A stretch of DNA of 9,357 bases from Methylomonas sp. (lineage in GTDB: Bacteria > Pseudomonadota > Gammaproteobacteria > Methylococcales > Methylomonadaceae), in contig JAQTYP010000104.1 in NCBI GenBank assembly GCA_028688235.1, positions 1 through 9,357 of the forward strand, read 5' to 3'. Positions within the stretch are counted from its first letter, which is position 1. Each line of letters opens with the position of its first letter. A program made the position numbers and the translations under genes. The notes beneath the pieces were generated by a model. The model saw only the letters and a list, made by a program, of their open reading frames with translations. It was not told the origin of the DNA and made no database searches. Positions 1 through 5,774 of the stretch are shown here, piece after piece.

Positions 1-429
1 GTGCATAAGACTATCGTCGGGGCTAGCGACAAACAAATTGCCTTGGCCGCTCAGTCCGCTTTACCTGGTTATCCCGGATTAATTTATTGGGCTTACAGAT
101 TGATGATAGCCTGCGGAATCGGCGGGTTACTTGGGCTTATTCCGGGACTATGGCTTGTCAGGGGGAGTAATCCCCTCCCCGTTTGCTGGCTTAAGCTCTG
201 TGTATATGTTGCGCCATTGCCCTGGGTCGCTGCCGTTTCGGGTTGGTGCGTCGCAGAGGCAGGCAAACAGCCTTGGACGATTGCCGGCGTATTGCCGACA
301 TTCCAGGCTGTTTCGTCGCAATCGGAGATGCAGTTGGGCATAGGCATTGCCGCTTATATTCTGGCATATGGTCTTTTGCTCTGGCTGGGACTGTTTTTGA
401 TGCGACAAGCCGTTACGGCGCGTTCTTGA
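1..429 (+). CDS. cydA: Cytochrome bd ubiquinol oxidase subunit I, C-terminal part (5' end outside window)
   Basis: This is the last 142 residues of the haem-carrying subunit of cytochrome bd oxidase, an inner-membrane enzyme that oxidises quinol and reduces oxygen to water. The reading frame is open to the window edge, so the GTG at position 1 is an internal valine codon and not a start. Seen in the fragment: an aromatic-rich segment with Arg33-x-Met35, which aligns with E. coli R391/M393, the latter a haem b558 ligand; the family signature GW-C-VAEAGKQPW near residues 81-92 (GWFVAEYGRQPW in E. coli); the following VLPT motif; and a final membrane helix at about 113-135. The gene ends 20 nt before cydB, with which it forms an operon. 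E. coli CydA is about 520 residues, so most of the gene, including the other haem ligands and the Q loop, lies upstream. Identification is secure; the subfamily cannot be decided from this part. Confidence 0.93.
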   Translation: MHKTIVGASDKQIALAAQSALPGYPGLIYWAYRLMIACGIGGLLGLIPGLWLVRGSNPLPVCWLKLCVYVAPLPWVAAVSGWCVAEAGKQPWTIAGVLPTFQAVSSQSEMQLGIGIAAYILAYGLLLWLGLFLMRQAVTARS

Positions 430-449
430 TCGGCAACGAGGGTTGAATA

Positions 450-1565
450 ATGACATTAGATTTAGAGAGCTTGCGTCTGATTTGGTGGGCCTTGCTCGGC
501 ATCGTGATGATAGGTTTTGTGTTATGCGAAGGACTGACGCTGGGCGTTGCGTTATTGCTGCCTATGGTGGCCAAAGCCGACGCGGTGAAGAGGCTTTTGA
601 TTCGTGGCATCATCGAACCCCTCTGCTTGGGGCATTCGGTTTGGTTGATAACGTTCGTTGCCGTCTTGTTTGCCGTTTGGCCAACGGCTTATGCCGTGTC
701 GCTGGCCTGCTTTTATGGCTTAGTGTTTTTAATCCTGCTGGCGTTGCTGATCAGGCCGCTAGCGCTACATTATCTTGGCGAGGCGGACAACAATCGCTGG
801 CGACAACAGGGCTATCGAATGCTGTCGGTCGGTGCCTGGTTGTCTACGGTTTTGTTCGGAATCGCGATCGGGAATGTACTGAAAGGCGTCCCGTTCCATT
901 TGGAAAGCGATATGCATATCCGATTCCTGGGTGATGTTTTCGGGCTGTTTAACCTGTTTTCCCTGTTGGTGGCCGCTACCTGTCTGGCTATGTTGGCCAT
1001 GCATGGCGCCGTATTTTTACAGCTAAAGACGGAAGGGGAGCTTCAATGCGGCGCAAAAGGGCTAGCCGTGCGGGCAGGACTATTGTTCCTGATAGGTTTC
1101 ACCGCGAGCGGCCTGTGGATTACGCATTTGGAAGGATATCACGTCAATTCGGAGATTTTGACCCAGGCCGCATCGAATCCGCTGTCGAAATTCGTCAAGC
1201 GCGGCGAGGGTTTGTGGCTGGATAACTTCGAACATGAGCCCGCACTTTGGGTAGTCCCGGTCTTGGCTTTTATTGCCGGCATCGCCGCCACGGTATTGGC
1301 CCTGCGGGATAAACCTTATTGGGCCATGCTTGCCAGTTCGACCTGTTTGACCATGGTGGTGTTGACCTTCGGCGTTTCGATGTTTCCGTTTTTGCTACCG
1401 TCGAATATTTCGCTTAACAGTTCGTTGACGATATGGGATAGCAGTGCCAGCCAATTGTCGCTGGAAGTACTATTGTGGGTGGCAGTTTTCGCGTTGCCGT
1501 TGCAGGCGATTTACAGCCGGTGGCAGTTTCGAAGGCTGAGCAATAAACCGGAGCTATCTGAATAG
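450..1565 (+). CDS. cydB: Cytochrome bd ubiquinol oxidase subunit II
   Basis: This 371-residue membrane protein (379 in E. coli) is the second large subunit of cytochrome bd oxidase, stabilising the haem-bearing CydA and contributing to proton access. Its start is supported by a GAGGG Shine-Dalgarno sequence at 438-442. Family landmarks are visible throughout: LRLIWW at 8-13, VWLIT at 64-68, LFAVWP at about 73-78, GVPF at about 146-149, AASNPL at about 240-245, and a C-terminal MFPF-LPS...NSSLT-WD-SSSQL-like block. Around eight or nine hydrophobic helices are apparent. Oddly, several residues conserved in E. coli CydB are replaced: the DGFDMG motif is EGLTLG (27-32), HWDGNQVWL is LCLGHSVWL (58-66), and the Asp105 equivalent in the RP-x-x-F-D-Y motif is His. 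The reading frame is intact, so this looks like a divergent but functional subfamily and not decay. It converges on the 6S RNA gene. Confidence 0.95.
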   Translation: MTLDLESLRLIWWALLGIVMIGFVLCEGLTLGVALLLPMVAKADAVKRLLIRGIIEPLCLGHSVWLITFVAVLFAVWPTAYAVSLACFYGLVFLILLALLIRPLALHYLGEADNNRWRQQGYRMLSVGAWLSTVLFGIAIGNVLKGVPFHLESDMHIRFLGDVFGLFNLFSLLVAATCLAMLAMHGAVFLQLKTEGELQCGAKGLAVRAGLLFLIGFTASGLWITHLEGYHVNSEILTQAASNPLSKFVKRGEGLWLDNFEHEPALWVVPVLAFIAGIAATVLALRDKPYWAMLASSTCLTMVVLTFGVSMFPFLLPSNISLNSSLTIWDSSASQLSLEVLLWVAVFALPLQAIYSRWQFRRLSNKPELSE

Positions 1566-1572
1566 AGGGGAT

Positions 1573-1606
1573 GCGGGAGGCGCTTGCCGATATCGAGATC
1601 TCCCGC
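1573..1606. other. Inverted repeat between cydB and 6S RNA gene (possible bidirectional terminator)
   Basis: Perfect 7-bp arms GCGGGAG (1573-1579) and CTCCCGC (1600-1606) flank a 20-nt spacer that itself contains GATATC. The repeat begins 8 nt past the cydB stop codon and overlaps the 3' end of the 6S RNA on the other strand. It could form a terminator-like hairpin for either convergent transcript, but no T-run follows on either strand, so intrinsic termination is not demonstrated. On the 6S strand its inner arm is the same segment needed for the closing stem of 6S RNA. Confidence 0.45.
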
Positions 1607-1777
1607 CTGCGCCGTCTGATGCTTTCGTCCTTGAACCGGAGGTTCAAGTGGAAACCAAATCCAGTCAATCAGGCTTCCTGAAAAAACAGGCATGCACACC
1701 ATGAAAGGTAAACAGTTTCCGGGGTAAAAACAGGTTCAGGAAACACCCAGCACTGCTCGAACGCTGCAGGAGATAGG
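1597..1777 (-). ncRNA. ssrS: 6S RNA (ssrS)
   Basis: 6S RNA binds the sigma-70 RNA polymerase holoenzyme by imitating an open promoter and damps transcription in stationary phase. It is placed here from sequence and context. Read on the minus strand, the 5' ATCTCC (from about 1774) pairs with GGAGAT near 1598-1603, and the adjoining CTGC pairs with GCAG across a small bulge, giving the closing stem. TTCCTGAA (1742-1735) pairs with TTCAGGAA (1682-1675) as the upper stem beyond the central bubble. CTTGAACC-TCC-GGTTCAAG (1648-1630) is the 3'-side hairpin and matches the CCUUGAACC/GGUUCAAGG hairpin of E. coli 6S RNA. The 3' portion rich in GCGCAGGCGGGAGAT also resembles the E. coli end. Length is about 180 nt, as expected. 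It lies directly downstream of zapA, the usual gammaproteobacterial location, but the fau/ygfA gene that follows it in E. coli is absent. Ends are estimates to within several bases. Confidence 0.9.
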
Positions 1778-1783
1778 GTGCTT

Positions 1784-1812
1784 ATTGTATACCGAAATTA
1801 CGGATTTTCTAA
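1784..1812 (-). promoter_or_regulatory. Probable 6S RNA promoter
   Basis: On the minus strand TATACAAT (1791-1784) contains TACAAT, five of six matches to the sigma-70 -10 hexamer, about 7-10 nt before the predicted 6S RNA 5' end. A weak -35 candidate, TTAGAA (1812-1807), lies 17 nt upstream inside the last codons of zapA. The -10 box is convincing by position; the -35 is poor. 6S RNA may also be processed from a zapA read-through transcript, as in E. coli. Confidence 0.6.
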
Positions 1813-2091
1813 AACGTTTTCTATTTTCAGCCGTAAAGCGTTTAAGCGCTGACCAAGTTCCGCGTCGGGAACGTTGCTTTTGGCAGGACCGCCGTCGTGG
1901 GCCAGATTCAGTGCGGCCAGCACCGCAATGCGCTCGGTACCGGCTACTTTTCCGGTATCTCGAATCTTGCGCATTTGCCTGTCCAATTCCTGGGCGGTGC
2001 GAATCAGGCCTTCCCGTTCGTCCGCCGCACAGGCGATCTTGTATTCCTTGCCCAAGATGTTTAGCGAGACCGGTTGCATGGTTTTGCTCAT
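1798..2091 (-). CDS. zapA: Cell division protein ZapA
   Basis: ZapA is a small cytoplasmic protein that binds FtsZ and promotes bundling of protofilaments in the Z ring. The 97-residue product has the expected family form: an N-terminal beta-rich region with VSLNILGKEYKIAC at about 8-21, a central segment with the EREGL...A..LD..MR..R pattern that starts the helical part, a conserved ERIAVLAALNLAHD stretch at about 53-66, and a C-terminal helix for coiled-coil dimerisation. The ATG overlaps the stop of the upstream ZapB-like gene in an ATGA arrangement (2088-2091), implying translational coupling. The gene is followed 7 nt after its stop by the -10 box of the 6S RNA gene. Length and neighbours are both typical of gammaproteobacteria, so the call is firm. 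Confidence 0.93.
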   Translation of the reverse strand: MSKTMQPVSLNILGKEYKIACAADEREGLIRTAQELDRQMRKIRDTGKVAGTERIAVLAALNLAHDGGPAKSNVPDAELGQRLNALRLKIENVLENP

Positions 2092-2315
2092 GAATCGTGT
2101 TCCATTGCTTTCAGACGGGCGATCATCGCTTCGACGCGGGCTTTGGCTTGGGTGGTTTTTTCCAGCAGTTTGGCTTTTTCTTTGACCAATGCGTCTTGCT
2201 TGACTTTGAGGGATTTGTTTTCGTTTTTGATCAGTTTAAATTGCGCGATTAGCGCATCCAACTTTGCCTCCAGTGCTGCCAATTCGGTTGATGGGTCTTT
2301 ATCTGATTGGGACAT
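2088..2315 (-). CDS. ZapB-like coiled-coil protein (TIGR02449 family)
   Basis: A 75-residue, highly charged protein that is almost entirely alpha-helical. From residue 10 to 70 it shows regular heptads of Leu/Ile/Ala separated by Lys and Glu (for example LAALEAKLDALI, then LIKNENKSLKVK and LVKEKAKLLEK), the signature of a long coiled coil without membrane segments. This is how the TIGR02449 family, usually found just upstream of zapA in gammaproteobacteria, looks, and it resembles ZapB, a coiled-coil Z-ring factor that partners ZapA. The 4-nt overlap with zapA supports joint expression. The start at 2315 has no strong Shine-Dalgarno sequence; it is chosen because it gives the family-typical length and lies next to the divergent intergenic region. 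Function as a ZapA partner is an inference from context and fold, not shown. Confidence 0.8.
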   Translation of the reverse strand: MSQSDKDPSTELAALEAKLDALIAQFKLIKNENKSLKVKQDALVKEKAKLLEKTTQAKARVEAMIARLKAMEHDS

Positions 2316-2422
2316 AGCAGAGTGTTAGCCGATACGACATTAAAATCATCCAAGAAGGCGAACAATGTTAGCATAAGCGTCGGTTTTAAACAGCTTAAAC
2401 TCAGTGAATTGTTAGGAATATC
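2316..2422. promoter_or_regulatory. Divergent intergenic region between the zapA and ygfB operons
   Basis: This 107-bp AT-rich region must carry promoters for both flanking operons, since they point away from each other. Candidate boxes are weak: on the minus strand TATGCT near 2365-2370 with a poor -35, and on the plus strand TAAAAT near 2341-2346 with no recognisable -35. A Shine-Dalgarno TAGGA at 2413-2417 serves ygfB. I see no clear operator palindrome. Confidence 0.4.
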
Positions 2423-2947
2423 ATGTATCAGGCAGTCAATGCGATTTTTGAGAAGCACGATGCCGATATTGGGGCTGCCGAGGCTCACGGTATCGCGGTG
2501 GGAATGTTATGTGTGGAAGTGAAGGCGGATGCCGGAAATTGGCTGCATGAATTGTTCGCCGATGAACACGCTTTGCCGGACGAGGATAAATCACTGTTGT
2601 TGAATTTATTCGACCGTACCCGGCAATTGCTCGACCCCGAAACGGAAGAGTTTGCCTTCGACCTGTTTTTGCCGGACGAGGACGAAGGACTCAGCGAGCT
2701 GGCCGAAGCCCTGCGCTGCTGGTGCCGGGGCTTTTTGTTCGGTGTCGGCTATGCCCACTCCGATGCCGAGTGGCCGGGCGACAGCGCGGAAGTGATGGGC
2801 GACATGATAGAGCTGACCAAAATCGATAGTGATGTCGACGGCGAGGACGACGAAAACGCGTTGATGGAAATTCACGAATACTTGCGCGCCGCCGTACTGA
2901 GCGTTCGCGACCAATTCGCCGAAAATCAACATACGCGCGCACACTAG
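2423..2947 (+). CDS. ygfB: UPF0149 family protein YgfB
   Basis: A 174-residue acidic cytoplasmic protein of the YgfB/YecA (UPF0149) family. Family features visible here are the N-terminal EAHGIAVGMLC segment (about 20-30), where the family has a conserved H-G-x-x-x-G-x-x-C-like pattern, and the central block ALRCWCRGFLFGVGYA at about 94-109, followed by an acidic stretch and a final helix with EIHEYLRAAVLSVRDQ at about 147-162. No catalytic motif or membrane segment is seen. It heads the same ygfB-pepP-ubiH order found in E. coli and pseudomonads, with its stop 9 nt before pepP. In Pseudomonas aeruginosa, YgfB is reported to influence beta-lactam resistance by restraining ampDh3 expression; whether that applies here is unknown. 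The start has a TAGGA Shine-Dalgarno 5 nt upstream. Confidence 0.9.
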   Translation: MYQAVNAIFEKHDADIGAAEAHGIAVGMLCVEVKADAGNWLHELFADEHALPDEDKSLLLNLFDRTRQLLDPETEEFAFDLFLPDEDEGLSELAEALRCWCRGFLFGVGYAHSDAEWPGDSAEVMGDMIELTKIDSDVDGEDDENALMEIHEYLRAAVLSVRDQFAENQHTRAH

Positions 2948-2956
2948 GGAGGGAGC

Positions 2957-4267
2957 ATGAAGCAAGCTGAGTTCAAGAAACGCCGCGCGGCATTGATGAA
3001 GCAGATCGGTAAAGGCAATATCGCGATTATCGCCAGCGCGCCGCAACAGGTTCGGAATCGCGATGTCCATTATCCCTACCGGCAGGACAGTGATTTTTTC
3101 TATTTGACCGGATTCAACGAGGCCGATTCGTTGGCTGTATTCATTCCCGGGCGGGAACAGGGCGAATATGTGCTGTTTTGCCGCGAGTTCGACGAAAAAA
3201 AGGCCTTATGGGAAGGGGCGCATGCCGGTCTGGAAGGCGCTACCAAGCATTACGAAGCCGACGATTCCTTTCCGATAGACGATCTGGATGAAATCCTGCC
3301 CGGCATGTTGGAAAACAAAGCCAAGGTTTTTTATCCCATGGGCAAGGACAGCGACCTGGATCACAAGCTGTTGGAGTGGATCAATCATATCCGCAGGCAA
3401 TCGCGTAGCGGCGTTGCCGCGCCGGGAGAGCTGGTTTCCTTGGAGCACGTGCTGCACGAAATGCGTCTGTTCAAGAGTCCCGAGGAATTGAAATTGATGC
3501 GCAGAGCCGCCGAGGTATCGGCGCGGGCTCATGTCAGGGCGATGAAAGCCTGCAAACCAGGGCTATACGAGTATCAGATCGAAGCCGAATTGGTGCACGA
3601 ATTCGTGGCGGACGGCTTACGGGCCGTGGCTTACCAGTCTATCGTGGCCGGCGGCAAAAACGCCTGCGTGCTGCATTACACGGCGAACGCGGATAAATTG
3701 AACAAAGGGGACTTGTTGTTAATCGATGCCGGCGTCGAATGCGATCATTATGCGGCCGACATTACCCGCACTTTTCCCGTATCCGGCAAATTCAGCGAAC
3801 CGCAAAAGTTGTTGTATCAACTGGTACTGGATGCCCAGGCGGCGGCGCTGGAACAGGTGCGACCGGGAGTGGCCTGGAACAAGGCGCACGATGCCTCGGT
3901 GGAAGTATTGACCAAAGGCTTGGTCGAATTGGGACTGCTGAAAGGTCGGGTCAAAAAATTGATCAAGGACGAAAAATACAAGCAATTCTATATGCACCGT
4001 ATCGGCCATTGGCTGGGCATGGATGTGCACGATGTCGGGGATTACAAGATCAAGGATGATTGGCGTTTGCTGGAACCCGGCATGGTATTGACCGTAGAGC
4101 CCGGCTTATATATTCCGGCCGACTGCGAGAAGGTAGATGAGAAATGGCGTGGTATCGGTATTCGTATCGAGGATAATGCCCTGGTGACCAAAGAAGGCCA
4201 CGAAGTGCTGACCAACGGCGTGCCGAAAAGTATCGCGGATATCGAGGCATTGATGCAGGGCGATTAA
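2957..4267 (+). CDS. pepP: Xaa-Pro aminopeptidase (aminopeptidase P II)
   Basis: This cytoplasmic dimanganese metallopeptidase removes N-terminal residues that precede proline, in protein and peptide turnover. The 436-residue product matches E. coli PepP (about 440) along its full length: an N-terminal creatinase-like domain to about residue 170, with the YPYRQDSDFFYLTGF motif at 39-53, and a C-terminal pita-bread domain. All five metal ligands are present: Asp257, Asp268, His351, Glu381 and Glu405. The substrate-binding histidines His240 (LHYT) and His358 (DVHDVG) are also there. The start follows an AGGGAGG ribosome-binding site at 2946-2952 that overlaps the ygfB stop codon, and the stop codon is immediately followed by the ubiH start, so the three genes are almost certainly co-transcribed. 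Nothing looks impaired. Confidence 0.97.
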   Translation: MKQAEFKKRRAALMKQIGKGNIAIIASAPQQVRNRDVHYPYRQDSDFFYLTGFNEADSLAVFIPGREQGEYVLFCREFDEKKALWEGAHAGLEGATKHYEADDSFPIDDLDEILPGMLENKAKVFYPMGKDSDLDHKLLEWINHIRRQSRSGVAAPGELVSLEHVLHEMRLFKSPEELKLMRRAAEVSARAHVRAMKACKPGLYEYQIEAELVHEFVADGLRAVAYQSIVAGGKNACVLHYTANADKLNKGDLLLIDAGVECDHYAADITRTFPVSGKFSEPQKLLYQLVLDAQAAALEQVRPGVAWNKAHDASVEVLTKGLVELGLLKGRVKKLIKDEKYKQFYMHRIGHWLGMDVHDVGDYKIKDDWRLLEPGMVLTVEPGLYIPADCEKVDEKWRGIGIRIEDNALVTKEGHEVLTNGVPKSIADIEALMQGD

Positions 4268-5476
4268 ATGCAAACTGATTACGACCTAATCATCGTCGGC
4301 GCCGGTTTGGCCGGCAATTGTCTGGCCTTGGCGCTACGCGATACGGACTTGAATATCGCCATCGTCGAAGCCGCGAGCCGGGAGCAACTGCGCAATTCGC
4401 CAACCGGCGATAGAGCGCTGGCGCTGGCGGCCGGCACCGTGCAATTATTACATTCTCTGGATGCGTGGGACGGCGTCGCGCACAAAGCGACCGCTATCAA
4501 GCATATCCATATTTCGGATCGCGGACACTTCGGCAAAACCCGATTGTCGGCGGCAGAACAAGGCGTCGATGCCTTGGGTTATGTGATAGAGGCTCGCGAC
4601 ATAGAAGAGCATCTGGCCGACTTGGTATCGCAGACTGCGGCCACGCGTCTTTATGAAACCCGGGTCGTCGGTTTGATGTCGGGCGTGGATGCTGTAAACA
4701 TTAGCCTGAAGCAGCGCGATCAATCGCTGAACTTACAGGCTAAATTGTTGGTAGGCGCGGACGGAGGCCAATCGACGGTGCGTAAATTGCTGGATATTCC
4801 GCAACAAGTTACCGACTACGGACAGACGGCTATAGTCAGCACCGTGCAAGCGACATTGCCGCATAAAAATACCGCCTACGAACGCTTTACCGAACAGGGG
4901 CCATTGGCGCTGCTGCCGGTTTCCGGCAAACGCTTATCCCTGGTCTGGACTCGCCGTCATGAGCAGGCCGAAGCCTTAATGGCCGGCGGCGAGGCGGATT
5001 TTCTGGAGGAACTGCAAACCTGCTTCGGTTACCGCTTGGGGGCGTTGCAGCTGGTCGCACCGCGGCGCGCATTCGAGCTCAGCCTGATTCGGGCCGAGAG
5101 CATGGTGTCCGGCCGGGCCGTCATCATCGGCAACGCCGTGCATCAGTTGCATCCCGTCGCAGGCCAGGGCTTTAATCTGGGAATACGCGATGTGGCGCAA
5201 CTGGCGAAAATGCTGATCGAACGTCATAGGCACGATGGCGATCCCGGTGCGACCAGTTTATTGAGCGACTATGCCCGACAACGCCGGTTGGATCATGACA
5301 AAACCATAGGCTTTACCGATAACGTCGTACGTGTTTTTTCCAACGACTGGCTGCCGGTTGCGGCGCTACGCAATAGCGGCTTGGCCTTGCTGGATCATTT
5401 GCCTTTTGCAAAAAAGATGCTGGCCAAGCATGCAATGGGATTGGCTAGCCCGCTGCCGAAATTCGACAAACCCTGA
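4268..5476 (+). CDS. ubiH: 2-octaprenyl-6-methoxyphenol hydroxylase, FAD-dependent (ubiquinone biosynthesis)
   Basis: UbiH is an FAD monooxygenase that hydroxylates the ring at C1 during aerobic ubiquinone synthesis, acting with the Ubi accessory proteins at the membrane. The 402-residue protein shows the family's three nucleotide motifs: the N-terminal dinucleotide-binding GAGLAG at 11-16 after a beta strand of IIV, the DG motif GADGGQS at 163-169, and the FAD ribityl motif GNAVHQLHPVAGQGFNLG at 288-305, where the LHP-AGQGFNLG wording is typical of the UbiH/UbiF/UbiI group. UbiH rather than UbiI or UbiF is chosen from the GNA..LHP form of the motif, GDRALAL near 47-53, and the position straight after pepP. 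The ATG abuts the pepP stop with no gap, and an AGGG lies inside the end of pepP. In E. coli ubiI follows; here a noncoding repeat region follows instead. Confidence 0.92.
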   Translation: MQTDYDLIIVGAGLAGNCLALALRDTDLNIAIVEAASREQLRNSPTGDRALALAAGTVQLLHSLDAWDGVAHKATAIKHIHISDRGHFGKTRLSAAEQGVDALGYVIEARDIEEHLADLVSQTAATRLYETRVVGLMSGVDAVNISLKQRDQSLNLQAKLLVGADGGQSTVRKLLDIPQQVTDYGQTAIVSTVQATLPHKNTAYERFTEQGPLALLPVSGKRLSLVWTRRHEQAEALMAGGEADFLEELQTCFGYRLGALQLVAPRRAFELSLIRAESMVSGRAVIIGNAVHQLHPVAGQGFNLGIRDVAQLAKMLIERHRHDGDPGATSLLSDYARQRRLDHDKTIGFTDNVVRVFSNDWLPVAALRNSGLALLDHLPFAKKMLAKHAMGLASPLPKFDKP

Positions 5477-5537
5477 CGCGGCATCGGCGCCATTCAGATT
5501 GTCTTTAACTTAAGGAAAGAAGGCTTCTCGTTTAAAA

Positions 5538-5592
5538 CGGGACACAGAGGGAGGCTTAACCTCTGACTGTCCCGGCTTAAGTTGGTAGCCGG
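5538..5592. other. Two overlapping hairpins downstream of ubiH
   Basis: First hairpin: CGGGACA-CAGAGG (5538-5550) pairs with CCTCTG-AC-TGTCCCG (5560-5574), a 13-bp stem interrupted by a 2-nt bulge, with a 9-nt loop. Second hairpin: CCGGCT (5572-5577) pairs with AGCCGG (5587-5592), also with a 9-nt loop. They share 5572-5574, so both cannot form fully in one RNA. Neither is followed by a T-run, so a simple intrinsic terminator for the ubiH operon is not supported, though the first could act as a 3'-end stabiliser. No coding capacity or recognised RNA family is seen. Confidence 0.6.
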
Positions 5593-5610
5593 AAAGAACA
5601 TGAAATATAA

Positions 5611-5725
5611 GTTGGAGGGGTTCGGTGGCTCGATTGACAGGTGTCGGCGGCAGGAATAGCCGCCGCCAAGCCTACAAGGACGTATTGACGGCGACCTGTC
5701 AAGCAAGACACCGAACCTCCACAAC
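5611..5725. repeat. Palindromic MITE-like element with imperfect terminal inverted repeats
   Basis: The outer arms GTTGGAGGGGTTCGGTG... (from 5611) and the reverse complement of ...CACCGAACCTCCACAAC (to 5725) match over about 30 bp with a few mismatches and a small offset; the best-kept blocks are TTCGGTG/CACCGAA and TTGACAGGT (5634-5642; 5694-5702). Inside is a second perfect stem, CGGCGGC (5645-5651) with GCCGCCG (5659-5665), around a 7-nt loop, followed by an asymmetric segment with CTACAAGGACGTATTGACGG. No transposase is encoded and no clear target-site duplication is visible. Size and structure suit a miniature inverted-repeat element or a large REP-type palindrome. The wording of the internal segment resembles repeats I recall from other gammaproteobacteria, but that needs a search. 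Confidence 0.7.
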
Positions 5726-5774
5726 ACTTATGGTTTATAGAAGTTATTTTGTGCATATTCCTAAGGAGAGCTTT

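Noticed and set aside
1414..1702. Minus-strand open frames over the end of cydB and the 6S region
   Set aside because: They overlap the well-supported 6S RNA and cydB, have no ribosome-binding site and no recognisable protein sequence.
1785..2185. Plus-strand open frames across zapA
   Set aside because: They lie antisense to zapA, which has clear family sequence; their translations are Arg/Ser/Cys-rich with no recognisable domain.
5634..5662. Promoter inside the palindromic element driving the sixA-like gene
   Set aside because: TTGACA is a perfect -35 match but no acceptable -10 lies 16-18 nt downstream, and the box is explained by the inverted-repeat arm.
5625..5774. GTG start that would add 50 residues to the sixA-like protein
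   Set aside because: The extension is encoded by the palindromic repeat and is of low quality; the ATG at 5775 has a strong Shine-Dalgarno and begins at the conserved core.
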